Shown: piece after piece, positions 42,540-51,244 of the stretch
Layout: every line of letters begins with the position of its first letter
Position numbering within the stretch: the stretch's first letter is position 1
Assembly (NCBI RefSeq): GCF_036013745.1
Contig: NZ_CP107880.1
Location: forward strand, 3,968,001 to 4,032,000
Reading direction: 5' to 3'
Origin: Streptomyces sp. NBC_00483
GTDB taxonomy: Bacteria; Actinomycetota; Actinomycetes; Streptomycetales; Streptomycetaceae
DNA: 64,000 nucleotides
Program-made: the position numbers and the translations under genes
The notes under the pieces: generated by a model
Told to the model about the DNA's origin: nothing
The model's input: only the letters and a program-made list of their open reading frames with translations
Databases searched by the model: none

Positions 42540-43394
42540 ATGGCTGGATCTCCGACTGCACGACGTCGGCGACTGTCGTTCGAGTTGAAGAGGCTCCGCG
42601 AGTCAAGCGGCATGACCTGCGCACAAGTTGGCGCAGCCGTGGACTGGAGCGGCTCCAAGGTGAACCGAATGGAGACCGGCCACGGACGCGTACAGCCGTC
42701 CGACGTGGAAGCTCTGTGTCGGCTCTACGAAACCACCGCTGAAATGCGCGAGTTCCTCAAGTCTTTGGCGCGCCAGGCCAAGACGAAGGGCTGGTGGCAG
42801 GTTCACGGGTCGGGGGTGCCGGAGTGGTTCAACATCTACATCGGCCTGGAACAAGAGGCGGACTCGTTTCGCCAGTACCAATGCGAGATCGTCCCGGGCT
42901 TGATGCAGACACCTGCGTACATCCGAGAGCTGCACTTCGCGGGCTCACACATGAAGCCGGAGGACGCGGAGCGAGCCATCCATGTCCGGCTCGAAAGGCA
43001 GGAAATGCTGTCGCGCCAGGATCCGGAGCCACCTGATGCATGGTTCGTCGTCAGCGAAGCCGCACTGCGGAACGTCGTCGGCGACCACGCCGTCATGCGG
43101 GATCAGCTGGAGCACCTACTGGAAGCCGCACAAGCGACCGCGATCACCCTGCAAGTGCTGGCCTTTGACTCGGGAACGCGCCCTTTGACTGGCCCGTTCA
43201 CCATCCTTGGCTTCCCTGATCAGGAAGACCCTGACGTCGTGTACCGGGACGGCATCACCGATGCCGTGTACCTCGAAGGGGAGCATCATGTTCGGGAGTA
43301 CACGCGAGCCTTCGACGGGCTCAGGGCAGCCGCCCTCAGCCCGCATCGCTCCCTTCGCCTGATCGAGAGCATCATCAAGGAGTACGCGCAGTGA
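42540..43394 (+). CDS. XRE-family regulator with DUF5753 domain
   Basis: 284 residues, with GAGGAGGG upstream of ATG 42540. The Cro/CI helix-turn-helix is at residues 10-70 (LRESSGMTCAQVGAAVDWSG). The DUF5753 domain fills about 95-280. It overlaps the DUF397 gene as GTGA, so both proteins are made together. Relatives include WhiJ- and AbaA-cluster regulators. A direct repeat TTGCAA-TTTGCA lies upstream at about 42453-42464 and could be its binding site. Confidence 0.8.
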   Translation: MAGSPTARRRRLSFELKRLRESSGMTCAQVGAAVDWSGSKVNRMETGHGRVQPSDVEALCRLYETTAEMREFLKSLARQAKTKGWWQVHGSGVPEWFNIYIGLEQEADSFRQYQCEIVPGLMQTPAYIRELHFAGSHMKPEDAERAIHVRLERQEMLSRQDPEPPDAWFVVSEAALRNVVGDHAVMRDQLEHLLEAAQATAITLQVLAFDSGTRPLTGPFTILGFPDQEDPDVVYRDGITDAVYLEGEHHVREYTRAFDGLRAAALSPHRSLRLIESIIKEYAQ

Positions 43395-43630
43395 TCGTGA
43401 ACACCGGCCGTGGTGTGGTTAGTTCCGAGTTCCTCGGCCATCTCGACTGGTTCAAGGCGTCGTACAGCAATGGCGCGGGCGGCGAGTGCCTGGAGTGCGC
43501 CATAGCGCCTAAGGGATCCGTTCTCATACGGGACTCCAAGTGCGCGAACAGCGACGTCCTCGCCTTCGGCCCGCAGGCTTGGACCAGCTTCCTACGCGAA
43601 GCTAACTCAGGCCCACAGGCTGCTGGTTGA
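43391..43630 (+). CDS. DUF397 protein
   Basis: 79 residues from a GTG overlapping the XRE gene stop. The DUF397 signature is complete: WFKASYSNGAGGECLECA and VLIRDSK. DUF397 proteins pair with XRE-DUF5753 regulators and modulate them. Its last 29 bases overlap the 3' end of the convergent DUF559/AbiEi-like gene. Confidence 0.8.
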   Translation: MIVNTGRGVVSSEFLGHLDWFKASYSNGAGGECLECAIAPKGSVLIRDSKCANSDVLAFGPQAWTSFLREANSGPQAAG

Positions 43631-44627
43631 CCCACACATCAGGTACGGGGCGGTTACGGCACCTGGCCAACGCCGCCCGAATCCCCTCCGCCACCCCCTC
43701 CGCCCGCCCCCGCAGATCCTCCGCCGTGACGGACAGAACAGGGAGGCCCGCGCCGGCGAGGCGGTTGCGGTGGGACAAGGTGCGGCGCCAGGAGGCCGGG
43801 TCCAGGTGGTACTCACGGGAGTCGACCTCCAGGGCCAGGCCCTCCGCCGGCCAGTACGCGTCCGGGCGGGCCAGGAAGGTGCCGGTCAGCGGGTCGTGGA
43901 GGTTCGGGTTCCAGAGGGGCTCCGGGAGAGAGTAGGCGTGGATCAACGCACGGGCGTCCGCCTCCAACGGTGAGTGCACACCCGCCGCCAAGTGAGCCGT
44001 CGCCCTCGCGACGTACGGGGCGTAACGGCGATGGGACGCGCCGAGTTCGGCCAGGAGCGCCTCCGGCGTGCAGAAGCCGCGCTGCACCGCCTCCGCCAGG
44101 AGCGCCGTCACATCACGTTCGCAGCTGAGGCCCGGAACCGCGTCCGCCACCGCCCGCGCGATCTCCGCGACCCCCAGGCCCGCCACCGGGAAGTTCTCCG
44201 GCATACGGCGCGTCCGGTGCACCCTCACGAACGACGTGCCGCGCGCTCCCACACCCTCGTACGGCACCAGTACGTCGATGTGGCGCAGCCGCTCCGGGCG
44301 CGGCGCCGCCCGGAAGTTGTGCAGGGACAGTGCCGCGAGCCCGGTGAGCAGGGCGCACTCACCCGCGTACAGGAGTGCCGCGCGCATGCGTTGGCGCGGG
44401 GTCGGCGTGCCGGAGTGGAGGACGTGAACCCGCGGCAGCACGCGCTGCCACGGGCCGCCGGGGCGGCAACGGTGACTGGTCGTCGAGTCCGCGCAGCCCA
44501 GCGCCACCAGTTGGGCGCGGGTGAGGAGTTGGTCCTGGGTGAGGGCGAGGGGGTGGCGTGCCAGTGCCGCCATGGAGGGGGCGGCGAGCCGGGCAGCGGA
44601 GGGGTGCTTCGTAAGGGGCTGGTTCAT
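43602..44627 (-). CDS. DUF559/AbiEi-like protein
   Basis: 341 residues; GGAGAGGAGAACC before ATG 44627. The N-terminal part is AbiEi-like (LTRAQLVALGCADSTTSHRC ... WQRVLPRVHVLHSG), a winged helix seen in type IV antitoxins. The C-terminal 120 residues have the DUF559/Vsr-type nuclease pattern ARPDAYWPAEGLALEVDSRE with Asp and Glu-x-Asp, and ending GLPVLSV. No toxin partner such as AbiEii lies next to it. It shares the islet with the restriction genes but has core-like GC. Confidence 0.65.
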   Translation of the reverse strand: MNQPLTKHPSAARLAAPSMAALARHPLALTQDQLLTRAQLVALGCADSTTSHRCRPGGPWQRVLPRVHVLHSGTPTPRQRMRAALLYAGECALLTGLAALSLHNFRAAPRPERLRHIDVLVPYEGVGARGTSFVRVHRTRRMPENFPVAGLGVAEIARAVADAVPGLSCERDVTALLAEAVQRGFCTPEALLAELGASHRRYAPYVARATAHLAAGVHSPLEADARALIHAYSLPEPLWNPNLHDPLTGTFLARPDAYWPAEGLALEVDSREYHLDPASWRRTLSHRNRLAGAGLPVLSVTAEDLRGRAEGVAEGIRAALARCRNRPVPDVWVNQQPVGLS

Positions 44628-44915
44628 GGTTCTCCTCTCCCCTTCTCGCCCCCATCCTCACCCTCCGTAGTCGGTCCTTAGCGGGGAGTGTGGTGGACTG
44701 TGACGTGTGGCCACGATGCCTTCGTAGTTTCGCGTCACAGACCCATCAGAGTCGGGAGGCCTCCACCACGCCTCCCCACCGTGAGACCGGCGTCACACTC
44801 CCCCGTGTCACATCCCCGCGCCCCGCTCCGTCACATCTACGTAGCCGCGCAAACAGCGCCGGAACGATCGACACAGAACACACGGACACACGGACACACC
44901 ACACAGGAGCCCACC

Positions 44916-45389
44916 ATGGAAGCCCGTATCAACCCCTTCGCCAGCCCCATCGCGGGGAAGGTCATCAAGCACATCAACTCCGCCGGGAAGGCCGTCGCCG
45001 ACTCCACGCTCCCCGCCGCGACGCAGGAGCTCGTGAAGATCCGGGCCAGCCAGATCAACGGCTGCGGGTTCTGCACCGACATGCACACCAAGGACGCCGC
45101 GCACGCCGGCGAGACCGTGCAGCGACTGCACCTCGTCGCGGCCTGGCGCGAGGCCACCGTGTTCACCGACGCCGAGCGCGCCGCGCTCGAGCTGACCGAG
45201 CAGGGCACGCGGATCGCCGACGCGGCCGGCGGCGTCCCGGACGAGGTGTGGGCGAACGCCGCGAAGCACTATGACGAGGAGCAGCTCACCGCCCTCGTCT
45301 CGCTGATCGCCATCATCAACCTCTACAACCGCATGAACGTCATCGTGCAGATGCCCGCCGGGTCCTACCAGCCCGGCCAGTTCGGCTGA
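44916..45389 (+). CDS. AhpD-like carboxymuconolactone decarboxylase-family protein
   Basis: 157 residues, AGGAG upstream of ATG 44916. The redox motif CGFCTDMH (Cys50, Cys53, His57) is typical of alkylhydroperoxidase AhpD-like proteins. It probably reduces peroxides or acts on quinone-like compounds. The 288 bases before it hold only repeated GTCACA words and no gene. Confidence 0.78.
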   Translation: MEARINPFASPIAGKVIKHINSAGKAVADSTLPAATQELVKIRASQINGCGFCTDMHTKDAAHAGETVQRLHLVAAWREATVFTDAERAALELTEQGTRIADAAGGVPDEVWANAAKHYDEEQLTALVSLIAIINLYNRMNVIVQMPAGSYQPGQFG

Positions 45390-45479
45390 CGGACCCAGGG
45401 CGTAACCTCGCAAATGGGCGGGTTCCGGCCCGCCCTCCGGAAGCCGCTTCCGGACACCACTACGCAGGAGGTTCACCCC

Positions 45480-45785
45480 ATGGCCCGCGCCCTCCCCACC
45501 GCCCCGATAGCCGCCGCCGGACTCGTCGGGGGTTACGCCACCGCCCGGTTCACCAAGAAGCGGCAGCTGGGTGGGGTCGTGCTCGCCGTGGCCGGGGCCG
45601 CCGCCGCGACGCAGTGGACGAAGACGCGGGGCGGGAAGGTCGCGGGGGCGCTGACCGGTGCGTACGTGGCCGCGTTCGCCGGGTCGCACCCGCTGGCCAA
45701 GAAGGTCGGGGCGTGGCCCGCCGTGTTCGGTGTCGCCGGGGCTGTCGCCGCCGCGTCGTACGTCCTCGTGGACCGCAAGGCCTGA
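45480..45785 (+). CDS. Small hydrophobic membrane protein
   Basis: 101 residues; CAGGAGG seven bases before ATG 45480. Mostly Ala/Gly-rich with three or four weak hydrophobic helices (AAGLVGGYATARF, GGVVLAVAGAAAA, VFGVAGAVAAASYVLV). No family is recognised. It lies 90 bases after the AhpD-like gene and may be cotranscribed. Confidence 0.55.
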   Translation: MARALPTAPIAAAGLVGGYATARFTKKRQLGGVVLAVAGAAAATQWTKTRGGKVAGALTGAYVAAFAGSHPLAKKVGAWPAVFGVAGAVAAASYVLVDRKA

Positions 45786-45789
45786 GGTT

Positions 45790-46203
45790 CTACGGCCGGG
45801 CGTGCGTCAGGACGTTCACGACCTTCCCCTGCGGGTCCCGTACGAAGAAGCGGCGCACGCCCCACTCCTCGTCACGCAGGTCGTGGACGATCTCGGCGCC
45901 CGCCGCGCGCATCGCCGCATACACCGCGTCGACGTCGTCCACCTCCACGCTGATGTCCGGCACCACCGGGCCCGTCGCCTCGTGCGTGAAGAACTGGATC
46001 TGCGCCGTGGGGTCGGAGGGCGAGACCAGGGTCATGATCCAGCCCATGTTCATCGCCTCGCGGAAGCCGAGCACCCCGTAGAAGTCGCGGTTCGTCGCCA
46101 TCGCCGCCTCGTCGGACACCTCTACGTTCGGGACCGCCCTGCGGATGTGCGGGTGTGCGTGCCCGGGTGCGGATGCGGGTGCGTGTGCTTCGTCGGGTGC
46201 CAT
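45790..46203 (-). CDS. VOC (glyoxalase-fold) family protein
   Basis: 137 residues with a His-rich N-terminal tail (APGHAHPHI). The core has one VOC module (NRDFYGVLGFREAMNMGWIM ... VEVDDVDAVYAAMRAAGAEI ... FFVRDPQGKVVNVL). Such proteins are dioxygenases, isomerases or resistance proteins; the role here is unknown. It starts four bases after the stop of the AraC-type regulator and is probably cotranscribed with it. Confidence 0.72.
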   Translation of the reverse strand: MAPDEAHAPASAPGHAHPHIRRAVPNVEVSDEAAMATNRDFYGVLGFREAMNMGWIMTLVSPSDPTAQIQFFTHEATGPVVPDISVEVDDVDAVYAAMRAAGAEIVHDLRDEEWGVRRFFVRDPQGKVVNVLTHARP

Positions 46204-46207
46204 GCGC

Positions 46208-47212
46208 TCATCGTCCCCGGAACGTAGCCCTGTACGCCCCCGGCGACACCCCCAGCACCACCTGGAAGTGCTGTCGCAGCGAGGTTCCGGAGCCGAAGCC
46301 CGTCTCCGCCGCCACCCGGTCCACCGTGTGGTCCGTCTGTTCCAGCAACTCCCTTGCCCTGTCGACCCGTTGGCGGTTCAACCAGGTCATCGGGGTCAGC
46401 CCCGTCTCCTCGCGGAAGCGGCGGTTGTACGTGCGGATCGACATGGCGTCGCGGGCCGCCAACTGGCCCAGCGACAGGGGCTCCGCCAGCCGTCCCAGCG
46501 CCCACTCCCGCGAGGCCGACGTCGATGTCGGACCCAACTCCTCCGCCGGAACCGGGCGTTGGATGTACTGCGCCTGGCCGCCCTCCCGGTGCGGGGGCAC
46601 CACCGTGCGGCGCGCCAACTCCGCCGCCACCGCCGCGCCGTGGTCCTCGCGGATCATGTGCAGGCACAGGTCGATGCCCGCCGCCTCCCCGGCCGAGGTC
46701 AACACCCGCCCCTCGTCCACGTAGAGGACGTCCGCGTCGACCGTCACCGACGGGAACGTACGGGCGAAGTGGGCCGAGGACATCCAGTGCGTCGTCGCCC
46801 GACGACCGTCCAGGAGCCCCGCCGCCGCCAGGACGAACGAGCCCGTGCAGATCGATGCCACCCGGCCGCGGGAGCCCTCGATGACACCGGCCAGTGAGTC
46901 CGTCAACTCCCCACCCAAACCGCCTGGTTGAAGCGTCTCGTCCGTCTCGTGCGACGCCGGGACCAGTACCGTGTCCGCCGCCGCGACCGTCTCCAGGCCG
47001 TGCTCCGCGTAGATCGGGAAGTCGGCGTCCGTACGGATACGGCCGGGGCGGGGCGCACACGTCGTCACCTTGTAGAGGCGCTCCCCCGTGGACGGATCGC
47101 GGGCCGTGCCGAAGAGCTGGTGGATCAGGCCCAGCTCCATGGGCAGGACACCGTCCCGCACGAGGACCGCCACCGGGGTCGGGCCGCCGCTCTTTCCACG
47201 CCGCGTACGCAT
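46208..47212 (-). CDS. GlxA-family AraC regulator (DJ-1/PfpI plus AraC)
   Basis: 334 residues. The DJ-1/PfpI-like domain (about 10-180) contains GRVASICTGSFVLAAAGLLDGR. The AraC double helix-turn-helix (about 235-330) includes MSIRTYNRRFREETGLTP and AETGFGSGTSLRQHFQ. The family name is unrelated to the copper oxidase GlxA at 9687. Its likely target is the VOC gene immediately downstream. Confidence 0.8.
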   Translation of the reverse strand: MRTRRGKSGGPTPVAVLVRDGVLPMELGLIHQLFGTARDPSTGERLYKVTTCAPRPGRIRTDADFPIYAEHGLETVAAADTVLVPASHETDETLQPGGLGGELTDSLAGVIEGSRGRVASICTGSFVLAAAGLLDGRRATTHWMSSAHFARTFPSVTVDADVLYVDEGRVLTSAGEAAGIDLCLHMIREDHGAAVAAELARRTVVPPHREGGQAQYIQRPVPAEELGPTSTSASREWALGRLAEPLSLGQLAARDAMSIRTYNRRFREETGLTPMTWLNRQRVDRARELLEQTDHTVDRVAAETGFGSGTSLRQHFQVVLGVSPGAYRATFRGR

Positions 47213-47395
47213 GGCCAGATTCTTTCACATCGGGGCCGTCTGGCCAGTCGAGCGCGCGTACCGGTCCGGCGCGGCGCGGTGGCGGCATTGGGGGATCCCC
47301 CACCCCCATGCGAACCGCCCACCCCCACCAGGCCTACTCTCCCGAACATTGCTGACCGAGCGGGGCGACCCGCACGAGTGATCGGGTGGGACGAC

Positions 47396-47938
47396 ATGGC
47401 CGACTGGACGCTGCGGGCGGCCACCGCCGCCGACGTGGAGCCGATCGCCGAGCTGCGGGCCGTCGTGATGCGGCCCGACCTCGAACGGCTCGGACGGTAC
47501 GACGAGCAGCGCGTACGGCAACGGTTCCGCGACGCGTACGAGCCCGCGCACGCCTGGGTGATCGAGGTGGCCGGGGCCTTCGCCGGGTGCGTGGCGCTGC
47601 GCCCGGACGGTGCCGCGTACTGGCTGGAGCACTTCTTCCTGGACCCGGAACTGCACGGCCAAGGCGTCGGCGGCGCCGTGCTCCGCGAACTCCTGGAGCG
47701 GTGCGACCGGGAGCGCGCCCCGGTCCGCCTGAACGTGCTGCGGGGCAGCCCGGCCCGCCACCTCTACGAACGGCACGGGTTCACCGTCGAGAGCGAGGAT
47801 CCGGTGGACGTGTTCATGGCACGCCGACCGGCCACCACCGCACCGGAGCACCGGCCCGCCCGACCGGCCACCACCGCACCGGAGCACCGACCCGCCCGAC
47901 CGGCCACCACCACGACGGAGCGCCACCCCACCCCGTAG
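47396..47938 (+). CDS. GNAT-family N-acetyltransferase with repeat tail
   Basis: 180 residues from ATG 47396 (GTG 47378 is possible). The GNAT core has EHFFLDPELHGQGVGGAVL (acetyl-CoA P-loop) and RHLYERHGF. The C-terminal 37 residues come from a 36-bp tandem repeat (RPATTAPEHRPA units) and are probably unstructured. The substrate is unknown. Confidence 0.72.
   Translation: MADWTLRAATAADVEPIAELRAVVMRPDLERLGRYDEQRVRQRFRDAYEPAHAWVIEVAGAFAGCVALRPDGAAYWLEHFFLDPELHGQGVGGAVLRELLERCDRERAPVRLNVLRGSPARHLYERHGFTVESEDPVDVFMARRPATTAPEHRPARPATTAPEHRPARPATTTTERHPTP
47825..47932 (+). repeat. Three 36-bp tandem repeats in the GNAT 3' end
   Basis: Units at 47825-47860 and 47861-47896 differ by one base; the third, to about 47932, is degenerate. 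They are in frame and encode RPATTAPEHRPA. Confidence 0.85.
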
Positions 47939-47955
47939 ACCCGCAAAACGCCCCC

Positions 47956-49404
47956 CTACGCCCCCAACGCCCGCGACACCGTAAAGATCAGCAGACCCGC
48001 CAGCGAACCCACCACCGTGCCGTTGATCCGGATGAACTGCAGGTCACGGCCGATGTGCGCCTCGATCTTGCGGGTCGTGTGCTCGGCGTCCCAGCCCGCC
48101 ACCGTGTCCGTGATGAGGGACGTGATCTCCGCGCGGTACGTCGTCACGACGTACACCGCCGCGCCCTCCACCCAGCCGTCGACCTTCGAGCTGACATCCG
48201 GCTCCGTCGCCATCCGCCGCCCCAGCGAGAGCAGCGAGGCCCGCACCCGAAGACGCAGCTCACTGCGCTCGTCCTCCGCCGCCGCGACGATCATGCCCCG
48301 GACCGCGGACCAGGCCGACGCGATGATGTCCTGCACCTCGGAACGGCCGAGGATCTCCGACTTCAGACGCTCCACCCGGTCCCGGGTGTCCGAGTCGCCC
48401 TGAAGATCGGCCGCGAAATCGGCCAGGAAACGGTCGAGCGCACCGCGCGCCGGGTGCCCCGGCATGTCCCGCATCTCCGTGACGAAACGCAGCAGCTCCT
48501 TGTAGACACGCTCGCCCACCCGCTTGTCGACGAACCGCGGCGTCCAGCCGGGAGCGCCGCCCTCCACCGCATCCATCACCGAATCCGAGTGCAGCACCAG
48601 CCAGTCGTGGGCGCGGGCGCACACCAGGTCGACGACCCGCTTGTGACCGCCGTCGGCAACGACCTTCTCCAGCATCTTGCCGAGCCCCGGCGCGATCTCC
48701 GCGTTGTCCGCCCGACGCGTGATGGCCTCACCGACGATCGCCTGCACATCCGAATCACGCAGCACCGTCAGGGCACCCCGCAGCGCCGTCGCCAGCTCCG
48801 CCGTCACCCGATCGGCGTGATCCGGCTCCGCCAGCCACGAACCGAGCCGACTGCCGATGCCGACGGCACGCAACCGGTCCCGTACAACCTCGCCCGACAG
48901 GAAGTTCTCACCCACGAACTCGCCGAGCGAGACACCCAGCTGGTCCTTCTTCGTCGGGATGATCGCCGTATGCGGAATACGCAGGCCCAACGGGTGGCGG
49001 AACAGAGCCGTGACCGCGAACCAGTCGGCCAGCGCACCGACCATGCCGGCCTCCGCGGCCGCCGCGACATACCCGGCCCAGGCACCCGCACCCGCGTTCT
49101 CCGCCCACGTGGCCAATACATAGACGACCGCGACGAAGACGAGCAGCCCGACCGCCATCAACTTCATCCGGCGCACACCACGCCGCTTCTCCTCGTCGGC
49201 CGCGGTGAACTCCGCGACGAAACGACGAGCGGGACGGGAGGGCCGGGATTGACCCGATGTGGCGTGGGAATACTGCCCGTTGTCCGCTTCAGCCGCTTTG
49301 GGACCTTCAGTCGTTTCAGACCCTTCGGCCGCTTCAACCGCTTTGCCCGCTGTGTCGTACGCACCCTGGGACCCCTGCGCCCCGCGCTTCACGTCGCCGT
49401 CCAC
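47956..49404 (-). CDS. DUF445 membrane protein
   Basis: 482 residues from GTG 49404; the low-complexity first 55 residues make this start uncertain. A transmembrane helix (MKLMAVGLLVFVAVVYVLA) is followed by the DUF445 hallmark VGALADWFAVTALFRHPLGLRIPHTAIIP, long helical segments, and a C-terminal helix (VVGSLAGLLIFTVSRAL). The family is linked to cell envelope integrity; the biochemical role is unknown. Confidence 0.78.
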   Translation of the reverse strand: MDGDVKRGAQGSQGAYDTAGKAVEAAEGSETTEGPKAAEADNGQYSHATSGQSRPSRPARRFVAEFTAADEEKRRGVRRMKLMAVGLLVFVAVVYVLATWAENAGAGAWAGYVAAAAEAGMVGALADWFAVTALFRHPLGLRIPHTAIIPTKKDQLGVSLGEFVGENFLSGEVVRDRLRAVGIGSRLGSWLAEPDHADRVTAELATALRGALTVLRDSDVQAIVGEAITRRADNAEIAPGLGKMLEKVVADGGHKRVVDLVCARAHDWLVLHSDSVMDAVEGGAPGWTPRFVDKRVGERVYKELLRFVTEMRDMPGHPARGALDRFLADFAADLQGDSDTRDRVERLKSEILGRSEVQDIIASAWSAVRGMIVAAAEDERSELRLRVRASLLSLGRRMATEPDVSSKVDGWVEGAAVYVVTTYRAEITSLITDTVAGWDAEHTTRKIEAHIGRDLQFIRINGTVVGSLAGLLIFTVSRALGA

Positions 49405-49630
49405 TCAGCCCACTCCGCATCGGTCATCGGCCCGACCTGTCGACTTCGACTCGACTGTCATTCGCCTCACACATTGTCCCTTCCTGACCTACTCCCGGAA
49501 CGAACCAAAGGTTCCCGGCGTCTACCTGTCCGGAGGGGGGCCAGTGTCGGCCTCCGCCCGCCCCATGACGCATCATGGGTTCATCACATCGGAGCCTCGG
49601 GCTCCCCCTGCCCGAGGAGACACACACCGC

Positions 49631-50950
49631 ATGACCAAGCGTCACGGTTATGCCTTGTTGACCGCACTCGTCGCGGTCGTCGTGATGATCTCTGCCGCCA
49701 TCTACGTGGGCTTCTCCGGAGTCTTCGGCGGCGATGACGACATACAGGCCGGCGGCGCGCACCCGCGCAGCTCCGCCGCCCCCGCCTCCACCGGCACCTG
49801 GGCCGGCAGCTGGTCCGCCTCCCCCGCAGGCGGGGAACCCGGCACGGAGACCAACGGATTCTTCGGCCACTCCATCCGCAACATCGTGCACACCAGCGTC
49901 GGCGGCAACGCCGCGCGCATCACCCTCTCCAACCTGTACGGCCAGTCGCCCCTGCGCATCACGCACGCCTCGATAGCCGTGGCCTCGGCCCCCAACAACC
50001 CGACGGCCCTGTCCGACACGATGCGCCGCCTGACGTTCTCCGGAAACTCCTCGGTCGTCATCCAGCCCGGCCAGCAGGCCGTCAGCGACGCACTGCGGAT
50101 CACCGTCCCGAGCGACTCGGACATGCTGGTCACCACGTACTCGCCGACACCGTCCGGACCTGTCACGTACCACCCGCAGGCCCGCCAGATGTCGTACGTC
50201 GCCCGCGGCGACCGCACCGAAGAGCCCAGCGGCACGCTCTACAACCAGCAGAGCCCGTACTGGCGCTACCTCAGCGCCCTCGACGTGCTCAGCAACGAGG
50301 CACAGGGCACCGTCGTCGTCATCGGCGACTCCCTCACCGACGGCATCACCTCCACGATGGGCGCCAACCGCCGGTGGACGGACATACTCGCCGAGCGGCT
50401 GCGCACGGAGTCGGGTGCCCCGCGCTACGGCGTCGTGAACCAGGGCATAAGCGGAAACCGGATACTGGCCGACGGCTTCGGCCGCCCCGCCAACAACCCG
50501 AGCGGCCTGTCCCGCTTCGAGCGCGACGCGCTCAGCCGCTCCGGCGTCCGCGCGGTCATCATCGACCTCGGCATCAACGACATCCTGCGCACGCCGCAGC
50601 AGACCGACCCCACGAAGATCGTCGACGGTCTGCGCGAGCTGACCCGGCAGGCGCACGCGCGCGGCCTGCGGGCCGTCGGCGCGACGCTCATGCCGTTCCA
50701 GGGCCACCCCGGCTACCGCCCGGACCTCGAGGCGGTCCGCCAGACCGTGAACGAGCAGATCCGCGCCGGCAAGGTCTTCGACAGCTACGTCGACTTCGAC
50801 CGCGCCCTGCGCGACCCGTACAACCCGCGCCGCCTCCTCGACCAGTACGACTCCGGCGACCACCTCCACCCCAGCGACTCGGGCTACCGCAAGATGGCCG
50901 AATCCCTGGACCTGTCGTCCCTGCGGGGGTCGACGGGGGCGGAGCTCTAG
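49631..50950 (+). CDS. Secreted SGNH/GDSL hydrolase
   Basis: 439 residues from ATG 49631, GAGGAG upstream. A signal anchor (YALLTALVAVVVMISAAIYVG) and a Ser/Thr linker precede an N-terminal beta domain and the hydrolase. Block I GDSLTDG has Ser234, block II is GISGNRIL, block III GINDIL, and block V SGDHLHPS carries the catalytic Asp and His. It probably hydrolyses an ester of a polysaccharide or lipid outside the cell. Confidence 0.82.
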   Translation: MTKRHGYALLTALVAVVVMISAAIYVGFSGVFGGDDDIQAGGAHPRSSAAPASTGTWAGSWSASPAGGEPGTETNGFFGHSIRNIVHTSVGGNAARITLSNLYGQSPLRITHASIAVASAPNNPTALSDTMRRLTFSGNSSVVIQPGQQAVSDALRITVPSDSDMLVTTYSPTPSGPVTYHPQARQMSYVARGDRTEEPSGTLYNQQSPYWRYLSALDVLSNEAQGTVVVIGDSLTDGITSTMGANRRWTDILAERLRTESGAPRYGVVNQGISGNRILADGFGRPANNPSGLSRFERDALSRSGVRAVIIDLGINDILRTPQQTDPTKIVDGLRELTRQAHARGLRAVGATLMPFQGHPGYRPDLEAVRQTVNEQIRAGKVFDSYVDFDRALRDPYNPRRLLDQYDSGDHLHPSDSGYRKMAESLDLSSLRGSTGAEL

Positions 50951-51124
50951 CACCTCTCCGGAGCGGGATGCCCGACGTGGCGCCTGTACGGGCGCCGCCT
51001 GTACCGGCCCCGCCCCTCTCCCACCCCCCGCCCCCTCCGGGGGCTCCCGCTCAGAAGCGGCGCGGGCGTTGGCGCCGGCGGTGCGGGAGGTGCTGGGCTG
51101 GGCTGGGCTGAGCCCGGAATACAG

Positions 51125-51153
51125 CGAAGGGCGCCCCTGTGGGGGGCGCCCTT
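51125..51153 (-). terminator. Hairpin terminator for the minus-strand tRNA
   Basis: GAAGGGCGCCCC and GGGGCGCCCTTC, perfect 12-base arms with a five-base loop, end six bases beyond the tRNA 3' end. The 174 bases between it and the SGNH gene stop hold GC-rich, repetitive sequence (GCTGGGCTGGGCTGGGC) and no gene. Confidence 0.65.
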
Positions 51154-51158
51154 CACAT

Positions 51159-51233
51159 GTGGGCCCGGCGGGACTTGAACCCGCGACGCACCGCTTCTAA
51201 GGCGGCGTCCTCTAGCCAACTGGGATACGGGCC
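51159..51233 (-). tRNA. Unusual tRNA; anticodon reads TAG in a class I fold
   Basis: 75 nt on the minus strand. Acceptor GGGCCCG/CGGGCCC, T-arm GCGGG-TTCAAGT-CCCGC and discriminator A are standard. The anticodon stem GCCGC/GCGGT encloses loop CTTAGAA, giving anticodon TAG (reads CUA, leucine). However, the variable loop is only five bases, whereas bacterial tRNA-Leu has a long one, and the D-stem is irregular (three good pairs). A strong terminator follows, so it may be expressed. It could be a diverged or inactive tRNA. Confidence 0.6.
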
Positions 51234-51244
51234 CGCAGCGGTGC

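Noticed and set aside
44628..44915. Possible small gene upstream of the AhpD-like protein
   Set aside because: Frames here lack ribosome binding sites and family motifs; only repeated GTCACA words are visible.
9687..50950. Secondary-metabolite gene cluster
   Set aside because: Regulators and exporters are present, but no polyketide, peptide, terpene or RiPP biosynthetic enzymes were recognised.
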